23,494 bases of DNA from an uncultured Mollicutes bacterium (GTDB taxonomy: Bacteria > Bacillota_I > Bacilli_A > RFN20 > CAG-826), in assembly GCA_900542595.1 (NCBI GenBank), contig UQOB01000014.1:1-23494 (forward strand), in the 5' to 3' direction. The translations under genes were made by a program, and so were the position numbers. Below are positions 8,801-15,547 of the stretch, one piece after another. The stretch's first letter is position 1; every line of letters starts with the position of its first letter. A model generated the notes under the pieces. It searched no databases and had not been told where the DNA came from. It worked only from the letters and a program-made list of their open reading frames with translations.

Positions 8801-11735
8801 AAAGATATTCATCATGCCGAGCTTTATCGAGCAAGAGGTTGAGATAAGCGATAACTTTCTCTTTGCTATTTTGAAAGTCACTATCCCCGATGAAATCAGC
8901 GAAATATGGGACATCCTTTTGAAGCCTTTCGTAGATAATTTTTAAGTTTTCCGCGGTCTTTCGGCTCCGTTTAACCAAGGGTTTCTTGATGAAGAGATTT
9001 TTAAAAGCTAAGTCTACTTCATCGGTTAAAGATAAAAGGATTTCCGTCCGTTTAACTAAGCGGTCCCGTTCCTCCATCATGTAGGTTTTCTTGCTGTAAG
9101 GTTTAAAAGGAGAATAGTAATATCCTTGCAAAAGGTTATTTAAAATTACAATTCTCGATAATTTGGCCTTAATTTCCTCATATTTTTCCGTCGTTAAAGA
9201 GGTGATGTAATCTTCCGAAAATTCAAAGAGGCCCTTCTTATTACGGTTTTCTAAATAAGTAATGATTGCATCATACGGACTCATAAAGAAACCATTGATG
9301 TCTCTTAAGTTCTTTAAGATGTTATTGAGTTTCTTCCGTTCTTCGAGAACTTCATCCGCTACTTTATTGAAGTCTTGAGCGTTCTCAGTCTGCGCTAAAT
9401 CTAACAGCCTTCCTAGTTGATCTAGGACATTAGCTTTCGCGGCGTTCGGGTTAGCAATTTGAAGACAGAAATCCCCTAAACCTAATTCCGTTAACCGGTT
9501 CTTAACGACTTGGAGTGCCACCTCTTTTTCTGCGACAAAAAGGACCGTTTTCCCGTGATACATAAAGTTCACAATCATGTTAGCGATCGTCTGGCTCTTC
9601 CCGGTTCCAGGAGGACCATCGAGGATGAAACTTTCTCCTTTTAAGGCATCGTTGATAGCTAAGATTTGCGATGAGTCAACCGGCAAGGGAGTCGCCATAT
9701 CGACGGGATTAATCTTTTCATCGATATCTTTTAAGGTTAAAGCATCGTCTTTCGGTTGGAATCTAGAAGCCCCGCTGACGAGGGAGGCGACAACATCATT
9801 TTCTAAGAGTTTTTCTCTTCTGGTCTTAATGTCAGTCCACATGACGTAATGTGCGAAACTGAAGAGCGAAATAACCGAAGTTTCTTCGATAAGCGCCCAA
9901 TTTTTCTTTTCACTGATGATTTGCCTTATTGTGTTATAGATAATTCTAAAATCAATCTTTCCATCGGGTGTTTGTTTTAAACTTCCAATGAGAGAAGAGA
10001 AATCTAAACCGCAGGTCTGGTGGAAATATTCAAAGATGGTCGTATTAAGTTGCAGGTCATCAAAAGAATATTCCATGTAATAGTTGAGACCGACTTTTCT
10101 TCTTGGCATCTTGATTGGAAGTAAGAAGATCGGAGCGTACAGCGCTCCCGTCCCGTGTTCGGCGGCTTTATCATTGTCATACCATTTGATTAAACCGAGA
10201 GTGATAAACAAAGGGTTACAGCCACTTTCTTCGATGGAAGTATTAGCTTTTCTCGCTAAATTCTTTAGGTAACTTTCAATATCAGTCTTGCCTCTTCCAG
10301 TTAAAAGAATCGCCCCTCTTCTATAAGCTTCATCGGCTTGTTCTTTAAAGCTGGAAATTGGGAAATCGAGAATGGCTTTTTTATCGTTAACGGTGAAAGG
10401 ATATTCAATCGGTAAGAGAGACATCTTTTCTCTTCCCATTAAAGCGTCGAGGAAGGCCCCCGCTTCCGGCACGACCACTTGGACACCGGTTTGACCGAAA
10501 GGCAAATTGATCAATCTATTTCTTAAGTTGAGGTCGAGAAGCTTTTCTTCCCAATAATCAAAACGATTGACTTGGTTTTTAACTTTATCAGAAAGATAAC
10601 GCCGGTCTTCCACGTTAACTTCCGGTAATAAATATTCGACGTTATCACTATTTTCAAAGAGGCTTAAATCAATCTTCTTGTCTTTCTCTCTCGGGGTGGG
10701 AATCGGAAGTAAGCCTTCTTTTCTGGCTGAATAAATATCTAAAGCGTAGTAGAAAGTCTTTGCGTCTCTTAGCTTTTGATACGCTCGTTCAGAGGTTTGC
10801 CTAAAGTTAATGACGGAACCACTGGTTAAATCGACGACATCTAAAAGGACCAGGTGATTAAAGCCAGCCGAGGCTTGATTAAGCAAGAAGGTTCGATTGT
10901 CTTCTAAGATACTCGAGAAATATTCGTCATCCAGCCAAGCCCCAAATAATGCGTGCCCTTCAATTAAAAGAATCAAGGGACGGAGGCCGGCTGCTTCCGC
11001 AAGAGACGCAAATAAAATCGAAATATCTAAGCAAGTCCCCACTTTTTCTTGTAAAACTGAGTAAGGAAGTCTGACTCTTTGGAAGGTTTTTTCAAAAGAA
11101 GCCGGCGGATTAGCGTACCGAATATTTAAACTCTGGACCGTTAAATATAAAGCGTCCAATTGTTGGATGACAGTGTTGGGATCATGGAGTTGATAACCGA
11201 CGAAACCACTTAAACCATACTTCTCGTTCAATGTTACCGCGGAAGTGCTTAATAAATCCCGGATTCGGTCATCGTTTGGAGTAACGAAAGAAGCGAGAAT
11301 TTCATCGATTCGGTCATCGGAGGCACTCTCTTCAATCGGAAGGAGTTTAAAGTTCTCCACCTTCGTTAAAAGGACATCGCCATTTTTATCCAAGAGACGA
11401 ATTGTAACGTTAGAAGGAAGGGCTTCTGACAAGTTATAAAGTTTCTCAGGGTCAAGCGACATATCTAAAGCATCGATGACCGTGTTCTTCCCTCGTTCTA
11501 AGCAAGCTAAATCGACGGGGAGAATCTTGATGAAATCTGGATAGAATTCAAAGGTGATTTTCGCGCCTAAGATATCTTCTTCCGAATGGTTAGTAATCAA
11601 GATGCTGCGGATGAAACTAAAAGCGTTCTGTTTTCTCGTCCCATTCCGTCTTTTTGTTAAAGTTTCAGCCTGAAAATAGACATAGTTGAGGCTTTTATTT
11701 AAATCGATATTTAACTCAAGGTTTTTATAGCTCAT
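5832..11735 (-). CDS. Giant SF1 helicase: transglutaminase-like, DUF4011, helicase, Vsr-like nuclease, DUF3320
   Basis: The 1967-residue product shows domains in this order. (1) A strand-rich N-terminus. (2) A transglutaminase-like segment with VGTCLD (C235) and GHALFGAW (H261). (3) DUF4011 beginning near W395 (YWEEKLLDLNLRNRLIN). (4) An SF1 helicase with Walker A GPPGTGKS (707-714), a long charged insert, DEAS box (1343-1346), GDQ (1367-1369), QGDERD (1539-1544) and motif VI arginine R1583. (5) A Vsr/MTES_1575-type PD-(D/E)XK nuclease with D1668, LDGE (1686-1689) and a following LGWRLLKLWS. (6) A C-terminal DUF3320-like helical region (about 1790-1830). Proteins of this type (COG1112) are thought to unwind and cut nucleic acid, and many sit in defence loci. 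It directly precedes jetABC in the same orientation, so a joint role is plausible but not shown. It has no Shine-Dalgarno: TATAAT ends ten bases before the ATG. Confidence 0.9.
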   Translation of the reverse strand: MSYKNLELNIDLNKSLNYVYFQAETLTKRRNGTRKQNAFSFIRSILITNHSEEDILGAKITFEFYPDFIKILPVDLACLERGKNTVIDALDMSLDPEKLYNLSEALPSNVTIRLLDKNGDVLLTKVENFKLLPIEESASDDRIDEILASFVTPNDDRIRDLLSTSAVTLNEKYGLSGFVGYQLHDPNTVIQQLDALYLTVQSLNIRYANPPASFEKTFQRVRLPYSVLQEKVGTCLDISILFASLAEAAGLRPLILLIEGHALFGAWLDDEYFSSILEDNRTFLLNQASAGFNHLVLLDVVDLTSGSVINFRQTSERAYQKLRDAKTFYYALDIYSARKEGLLPIPTPREKDKKIDLSLFENSDNVEYLLPEVNVEDRRYLSDKVKNQVNRFDYWEEKLLDLNLRNRLINLPFGQTGVQVVVPEAGAFLDALMGREKMSLLPIEYPFTVNDKKAILDFPISSFKEQADEAYRRGAILLTGRGKTDIESYLKNLARKANTSIEESGCNPLFITLGLIKWYDNDKAAEHGTGALYAPIFLLPIKMPRRKVGLNYYMEYSFDDLQLNTTIFEYFHQTCGLDFSSLIGSLKQTPDGKIDFRIIYNTIRQIISEKKNWALIEETSVISLFSFAHYVMWTDIKTRREKLLENDVVASLVSGASRFQPKDDALTLKDIDEKINPVDMATPLPVDSSQILAINDALKGESFILDGPPGTGKSQTIANMIVNFMYHGKTVLFVAEKEVALQVVKNRLTELGLGDFCLQIANPNAAKANVLDQLGRLLDLAQTENAQDFNKVADEVLEERKKLNNILKNLRDINGFFMSPYDAIITYLENRNKKGLFEFSEDYITSLTTEKYEEIKAKLSRIVILNNLLQGYYYSPFKPYSKKTYMMEERDRLVKRTEILLSLTDEVDLAFKNLFIKKPLVKRSRKTAENLKIIYERLQKDVPYFADFIGDSDFQNSKEKVIAYLNLLLDKARHDEYLLTYFTRDIFFLSAKSLLEDYRDSQDLGFFAKRKKQKEIVKNLKMYLKRASKFPKHDLESVLIHLDERQKDVDLMNESDQLVKFFFNDLKPMSVEDGEDIKERMMNTIAFNDAILNIELENKVNRSSLISYFKKLSNDHDALFDKSIAKFLSSFDAYLKEEKVLKDEYSFDASLYPDDKEYFLKVRSNLRSLKENSGSLSEWVKLLNAIDALKDLVPEAFLDLYREGKVNAAELCPIFESNVCYRFLSVVLPKLDLASLNSEDTDQIVNKYSDLITEFRRLTVVETAARVTAKFPTSPNENSAQSTDSYKLKKLAKNGGRGVSLRNIFRQFGGLIHKLCPCFLMSPIAVAQYLDPDSHTFDAVIFDEASQIPTSEAVGAIARGKSCIISGDQMQMPPSNFFMSTVSLSGDSTDEFVSLQEDLESLLDDAIVLGFPRKRLTWHYRSKHESLISFSNKKFYDNSLLTFPSPEKEKTAVSFHYVGGLYERGRAVNRLEAKAVVEEIIKRLKDPVKSQQSIGVVTFNEAQQNLVEDMLDRALAKNNLLNVLPGGETIFVKNLENVQGDERDVILFSICYAPEVKGGSVSLNFGPLSREKGERRLNVAVSRSREEMHIFSSIYPEQIRAEKAKNQGATFLRDFLNFALRGVETLPNYFSQKIRSNKVSVANFLANDLKKLGYDVETDLGNSTFKIDLAIKDKDNPENYLLGILLDGESYASSPTCIDRNIVEPNSLKRLGWRLLKLWSVEYLDHPAEVVRKIVTILNESPDKPVVIEKEKGFDAPTFKKRNDNAKRHAVSYLIYKDNREHAPFNPANQSNIKALTEYLLALIAQEGPISRHLLEERVKETFKIPRLTSPYRSAINVALQELKPVTENLSGALTFYWPSFSVMNSYHFYRLPNLKDNWVREITDISFLELGNAYSDILEEQGAMTKDDLYKQTSLLFGFKVLTKTQQNHLEKALNYNNKKRHGIVVDYDGTVSIDNALYNEQKGEE

Positions 11736-11745
11736 CGGTGATTAA

Positions 11746-11774
11746 ATTATAGTCGATAAGCACATCTTATTCAC
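11746..11774 (-). promoter_or_regulatory. Promoter of the giant helicase gene (near-leaderless)
   Basis: Minus-strand TATAAT (11746-11751) lies ten bases before the helicase ATG. The -35 is poor (GTGAAT at 17-base spacing). No Shine-Dalgarno is visible between it and the start. Confidence 0.5.
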
Positions 11775-11806
11775 TAAGTAATCAATCGATTTTTTATCCA
11801 TTGCTA

Positions 11807-11853
11807 AAACAAAAAAGCAAGGCGACTCTATAAGGGGCAAACAGTCGCCTTGC
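11807..11853 (-). terminator. Strong rho-independent terminator after proS
   Basis: A perfect 11-bp stem (GCAAGGCGACT at 11817-11827, complement at 11843-11853) with a 15-base loop. On the minus strand it is followed by TTTTTTGTTTT, about 60 bases after the proS stop. It separates the proS operon from the helicase-jet block. Confidence 0.9.
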
Positions 11854-11914
11854 CACATGGTAGTTTAATTAAAATTTTTTAATGCACAAGTAGTAACAAT
11901 GTAGAAAATGCAGC

Positions 11915-13354
11915 TTAGTAAGCTTTCGCAAAGTAACAACGAATCGTCGCTTTTTCTCCACAGATCGGGCAAACTTCCCCTTCGACATTTTCTTCGATGA
12001 TGCAGCGAGCGGTTCCCCCATTGGTCAGCTCTTTGATCTTAAGTTCGCATTCTTCTTTTCCGCAGAACGCCATCTTAACAAAGCCACCTTTGGTATCTAA
12101 GATCTTCTTAAGTTCTTCAACCGAGTGGGCTTCGGAAATGTGGTGTTCTAAGTAGGCTTTCGCTTTGCCATACATCGCGTGATGAGTGAAATCTAAGAAC
12201 TCCACTACTTTATTCGGAACATCATTAAGATCGACTTCATGTTTTTCATTATCGACCCGTAAGGCGATGACGACTTTTCCTTTTTCTAAGTCACGAGGAC
12301 CAACTTCAATCCTGAGCGGCACCCCCCGCATTTCATAATAGGCATATTTAAAGCCCGGGGTCTTGTTATCTTGCCTATCGATTTTGGCTCTAACACCTTT
12401 TTCTTTAAGGGAGGCTAAGATTTTTGAACAAGCTTCTTGGACCTGGGGATTCTCACTTCTAATCGGAATGATGACCGCTTGAAGCGGAGCAACTTTCGGA
12501 GGAAGAATGAGCCCGTTGTCATCCCCGTGAACCATGATTAAGGCTCCAATCAAACGAGTGGAAACACCCCAGCTAGTTTGATGAGGATATTCTAAAGCGT
12601 TATTCCTTCCTTGGTAGGAAATCCCGTAACCTTCCGCGAAACCTTGCCCTAAATAGTGGGTGGTCCCGGCTTGGAGGGCTTTGCCGTCCGGCATTAAGGC
12701 TTCCACCGTGTAAGTATTAACAGCGCCCGCGAACTTTTCGTGTTCGGTTTTCTTACCCTTGATGAAGGGAATGGCTAAATAATCTCTTCCTAAAGTATCG
12801 TAAATCTCTAAGAAATCTTTCGCGTTCTTCTCGGCTTCTTCTTCCGTTTCAAAGAGGCAGTGCCCTTCTTGCCAGAGGAATTCCGAACCTCTTAAGAAAG
12901 GACGGGTGGTCTTTTCCCATCTGACGACGGAGCACCATTGATTGAAGATTTTTGGTAAGTCACGATAAGAAGAAACTAAGCGTTTATATAAATCGCTGAA
13001 TAAAACTTCCGAGGTCGGTCTGATAACTAAGGGGTCTTCTAATTTCTTTCCCCCGCCGATAGTGGCCACTAAGCATTCCGGAGCGAAGCCTTCGACGTGT
13101 TCCTTTTCTTTATTAAATAAGGAAGAAGGAATGACTAAGGGTAGATAGACGTTTTCGACGTCATGAGCTTTAAACATCGGGTCTAAAGCACCTTGGATGT
13201 TTTCCCATATCGCGTACCCATAAGGGAGGTAATCGATGAAACCTTTAACGGAACTATAATCCATTAATTCCGCTTTTTGGACGACATCGGTATACCACTG
13301 GGCGAAGTTGGTTTCTTGCCTGGTGATGGCTTGGTTTTTGATTTGTTGTCCCAT
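11915..13354 (-). CDS. proS: Prolyl-tRNA synthetase, archaeal/eukaryotic (short, zinc) type
   Basis: This class II synthetase charges tRNA-Pro with proline in the cytoplasm. It has 479 residues, typical of the short archaeal/eukaryotic-like form without the bacterial editing insert. Visible features are the proline-pocket region RPTSE (112-116), motif 2 around RWEKTTRPFLRGSEFLWQEGH (R145 on), motif 3 GVSTRLIGA (263-271), the anticodon-binding domain and a C-terminal zinc module. The likely zinc ligands are C431, C436, C462 and C465, and the chain ends in AKAY, the hallmark carboxy-terminal tyrosine. A GGAG lies eight bases before the ATG and the preceding EAL-like gene ends four bases upstream, so the two are co-transcribed. 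A strong terminator follows. Confidence 0.97.
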   Translation of the reverse strand: MGQQIKNQAITRQETNFAQWYTDVVQKAELMDYSSVKGFIDYLPYGYAIWENIQGALDPMFKAHDVENVYLPLVIPSSLFNKEKEHVEGFAPECLVATIGGGKKLEDPLVIRPTSEVLFSDLYKRLVSSYRDLPKIFNQWCSVVRWEKTTRPFLRGSEFLWQEGHCLFETEEEAEKNAKDFLEIYDTLGRDYLAIPFIKGKKTEHEKFAGAVNTYTVEALMPDGKALQAGTTHYLGQGFAEGYGISYQGRNNALEYPHQTSWGVSTRLIGALIMVHGDDNGLILPPKVAPLQAVIIPIRSENPQVQEACSKILASLKEKGVRAKIDRQDNKTPGFKYAYYEMRGVPLRIEVGPRDLEKGKVVIALRVDNEKHEVDLNDVPNKVVEFLDFTHHAMYGKAKAYLEHHISEAHSVEELKKILDTKGGFVKMAFCGKEECELKIKELTNGGTARCIIEENVEGEVCPICGEKATIRCYFAKAY

Positions 13355-13358
13355 ATTT

Positions 13359-15122
13359 TTACTCCATAAATGTTTTTAACTTAGTTAAGATCTTTTCATT
13401 GATCGGTTTCAGCATCGGGTTGAAGGGCGCGAAAGCGTCGCTCGAGAAGTATTCTAGACCCGAACCGATGACAAGTTCTAGAGCATTCCATGTCGGAAGG
13501 TTATTGGCGATGATCGGTTTCTTATATTTAAGTAAACGTTCCACTAAAGCGTGTAACCTCGACCGGATCTCCGTATCTAAGCTGCTGGAAGAGTGACTTC
13601 CTTCCGGAAAATCGACGAGGAAACTATCGAAAGATTTGTATAAAGATGGATCAAGTTTTAAAGAATCCCCATTGAGGTTAAGGCAAAGCTTAAAGCCCGC
13701 CGCGTGAATCTGTTTAAACTTACTGATTAAAGTTTCCGTATCATATTCCTTTAAGTGGAAAAACAAGTCATCTTCTTTAATCAAGAAAAATAAACTCGCT
13801 TCTTTGGCGTTCTTAATATGAGCGAAGAAGGTCAAAACATAATCAAGTTCATGGAAAGCGAGCGGGAAATATAAAGAAGTTGTTTTATTAACTCTTTCGT
13901 TTAAAAACCTTGATAAGGCATTTTTTCCAATAGCGGCAAATAGGCTCTTATCATCCTTCGCCCGGACCGCGTAAGTCTTGAGTTCATCGATATTTTGGAA
14001 ACTCGTATTGACGGGGGTCGGTTTTAAAAGATAGGCGATGACCCGTTTACGGCTGGTGGAATAAATCGGTCTAAACAGATAAGCGATTTTATTGTTATAG
14101 ATGATTCGTTCCACTTCGTTTTTATACGTGGCAATCTGTCTTTCCGAATAATCCACTTCCCCTTTCTTATAGAAGATAAGGCTTTGATTTGTTTCAAACG
14201 CTACTTGACTCATGTGCCGAGCTTCATTGATGATCATCTGGGGATCATTGATTAAATCTTGGTTATTGACGATTCCCACCCGGACATCGAAGTTATAGTT
14301 CTTTTTCTTTAAACCATTATTTAAAACTTTTAAGATCCGGTTTTGCACCTTTAAAGCGAAACCGATCTCTTTCGCGTTATCGTTACTCTCTAAATCGCTG
14401 ACGATAATTTCGTTATCACTAAGTTGAATTAATCGTTCGTTTCCTTTCACTTCTCGGCTGATAACTTCCTTAAACTTTAAATAGATATCTCTGGAAGGTT
14501 TGACGTCCATCGTCCCGGAAGCTTTTTTAAGTTTCAGTAAGAAACAATAAGTCGCGCCGGTGGTGAGATTACTATTTCTGAAGTCTTCGGAGAATTCTTG
14601 GAGAGAGGAAAAACGTTTGTTCTTACCAACATCCTTTTTATCAAAGTGGAGTAAATGGCTTTCTAAATGAATGATTTCCTTTTCGAGATCAATGTGGGTG
14701 ATTTTTAAGAAAGACGGGGCTTCCACTTTTTCTTTATGGAAAGTGACGTCCACCCGTAAGAATGGAGCGACATCTTTTCCCGCAAAAATATCGTTCACAT
14801 AATTTTGAACCTTCTCTTGTTCATAAAGAGGGAATGAAGCGTAGAACTTCGGAAGCGGGATAGTCTTGGCTTTCTTTAAAGCCGAAAGATTAAAGAACCT
14901 CGCTTCATTTTTCTTTTTATCGATTCTTATGCTTCTGACGGTGCTGGCTTCATAGAAGACAGCGGAATAAAACTTCCCGACAAAAACTTTTAAAAGGAGG
15001 AAGCTGACGATAAGGAAGGCTAAGACGAGGAGGCAGGCGATTAAAACCATCAAAAAAGTAAAATTATTCCCGCTGCTTTGGGGTTCGAAGGTGACAGAAT
15101 TTAATCGTGAGATAAACAGCAT
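13359..15122 (-). CDS. Membrane protein with degenerate GGDEF and EAL domains
   Basis: A 587-residue protein with one membrane segment (about 22-46), a linker or PAS-like region (about 60-170), a GGDEF-like fold (about 188-318) and an EAL-like fold (about 330-585). Key motifs are lost: the GGDEF site reads LSDNEIIV (234-241), and where active phosphodiesterases have EAL after a Y/F-x-P-I strand (here FRPIYS) it reads AYLLKP (363-368). Enzymatic c-di-GMP turnover is therefore unlikely, and binding or scaffolding is more plausible. It lies four bases upstream of proS in the same operon. Its promoter is an extended -10, TGGTAAAAT, 15 bases before the ATG, with a GC-rich palindrome further up. 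The domain assignment is from pattern recognition; the fold is moderately sure. Confidence 0.75.
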   Translation of the reverse strand: MLFISRLNSVTFEPQSSGNNFTFLMVLIACLLVLAFLIVSFLLLKVFVGKFYSAVFYEASTVRSIRIDKKKNEARFFNLSALKKAKTIPLPKFYASFPLYEQEKVQNYVNDIFAGKDVAPFLRVDVTFHKEKVEAPSFLKITHIDLEKEIIHLESHLLHFDKKDVGKNKRFSSLQEFSEDFRNSNLTTGATYCFLLKLKKASGTMDVKPSRDIYLKFKEVISREVKGNERLIQLSDNEIIVSDLESNDNAKEIGFALKVQNRILKVLNNGLKKKNYNFDVRVGIVNNQDLINDPQMIINEARHMSQVAFETNQSLIFYKKGEVDYSERQIATYKNEVERIIYNNKIAYLFRPIYSTSRKRVIAYLLKPTPVNTSFQNIDELKTYAVRAKDDKSLFAAIGKNALSRFLNERVNKTTSLYFPLAFHELDYVLTFFAHIKNAKEASLFFLIKEDDLFFHLKEYDTETLISKFKQIHAAGFKLCLNLNGDSLKLDPSLYKSFDSFLVDFPEGSHSSSSLDTEIRSRLHALVERLLKYKKPIIANNLPTWNALELVIGSGLEYFSSDAFAPFNPMLKPINEKILTKLKTFME

Positions 15123-15137
15123 AAGTTTCCGTGTTCT

Positions 15138-15146
15138 ATTTTACCA
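15138..15146 (-). promoter_or_regulatory. Extended -10 promoter of the EAL-like gene and proS
   Basis: The minus strand reads TGG followed by TAAAAT (15138-15143), an extended -10. No good -35 is seen. The predicted leader is only about eight bases, with a weak GGAAA before the ATG. Confidence 0.45.
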
Positions 15147-15149
15147 TCT

Positions 15150-15170
15150 CCCTCAATAAATTATTGAGGG
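15150..15170. promoter_or_regulatory. Perfect palindrome between divergent promoters, possible operator
   Basis: CCCTCAATAA (15150-15159) and its exact complement (15161-15170) flank a single A. The right arm contains TTGAGG (15164-15169), the likely -35 of the tRNA-Ser promoter, and the left arm lies just upstream of the extended -10 for the EAL-like gene. A dimeric DNA-binding protein could control both. Confidence 0.4.
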
Positions 15171-15192
15171 AATTTTTCCGTTGCGTTATCAT
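15164..15192 (+). promoter_or_regulatory. Promoter of tRNA-Ser
   Basis: -35 TTGAGG (15164-15169), 17-base spacer, -10 TATCAT (15187-15192), ending ten bases before the first tRNA base. Confidence 0.55.
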
Positions 15193-15202
15193 ACATGGGC
15201 TT

Positions 15203-15293
15203 GGAGAAGTACCCAAGTGGTTGAAGGGGTCAGTCTCGAAAACTGATAGTAGGCTCCGGTCTAGCAAGGGTTCAAATCCCTTCTTCTCCGCCA
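15203..15293 (+). tRNA. tRNA-Ser, anticodon CGA, with encoded CCA
   Basis: Acceptor stem GGAGAAG (15203-15209) pairs with CTTCTCC (15283-15289), followed by G and a genomically encoded CCA. The anticodon stem TCAGT/ACTGA encloses CTCGAAA, giving anticodon CGA at 15237-15239 (reads UCG). The T arm is AAGGG-TTCAAAT-CCCTT (15266-15282). The long variable arm of a class II tRNA fits serine. Confidence 0.95.
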
Positions 15294-15413
15294 GAAGCGA
15301 AAAATACGAAGTATATCACTAACCGGAATGGCTTCGTAAAATACCTACCTCACAATAAGAAGTAGGAATATGAGGCTTGTTAAGAAACTCAATAATCTTG
15401 GATCTTAACAGCC
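15294..15413 (+). ncRNA. Structured non-coding tail downstream of tRNA-Ser, candidate small RNA
   Basis: No gene is present, yet three potential stems are packed in 120 bases: TACGAAG (15305-15311) with CTTCGTA (15332-15338), CCTAC (15344-15348) with GTAGG (15362-15366), and the terminator stem. CCTCA (15348-15352) can also pair with TGAGG (15371-15375), which would compete with the terminator base. It could be a trailer removed during tRNA maturation or an independent RNA. The rest of the gap up to 15547 holds only the two terminators. Confidence 0.3.
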
Positions 15414-15419
15414 TTTTTT
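15374..15419 (+). terminator. Rho-independent terminator of the tRNA-Ser transcript
   Basis: GGCTTGTTAAGA (15374-15385) pairs with TCTTAACAGCC (15403-15413) with one bulged T, followed by six T. Confidence 0.75.
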
Positions 15420-15481
15420 CTTTTCGAAAATTACATTAAAGAACATCATCGATGAAAAGCAAAATACACATTATTTAACTT

Positions 15482-15504
15482 AAAAATCAGCCTTAAATAG
15501 CTGA
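15482..15504 (-). terminator. Possible weak terminator after the YitT-family gene
   Basis: On the minus strand TCAGC pairs with GCTGA (5 bp, 8-base loop), followed by five T, about 45 bases after the stop. The stem is short. Confidence 0.35.
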
Positions 15505-15547
15505 AAAACGTAAAAAAGACTGGGGTTTTGTAGATATATTAAGATTT

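Noticed and set aside
9577..9849. 90-codon plus-strand frame opposite the helicase Walker A region
   Set aside because: Antisense shadow of conserved helicase codons with no ribosome binding site.
15150..15179. Palindrome followed by T-run read as a plus-strand terminator
   Set aside because: There is no plus-strand gene before it and it overlaps the -35 of the tRNA promoter, so an operator is more likely.
15203..15293. tRNA-Ser as an integration site of a mobile element
   Set aside because: I saw no repeated copy of the tRNA 3' end in the window and no integrase.
15131..15322. A 63-codon plus-strand open frame
   Set aside because: It runs straight through the tRNA-Ser gene and its promoter and has no homology that I recognise.
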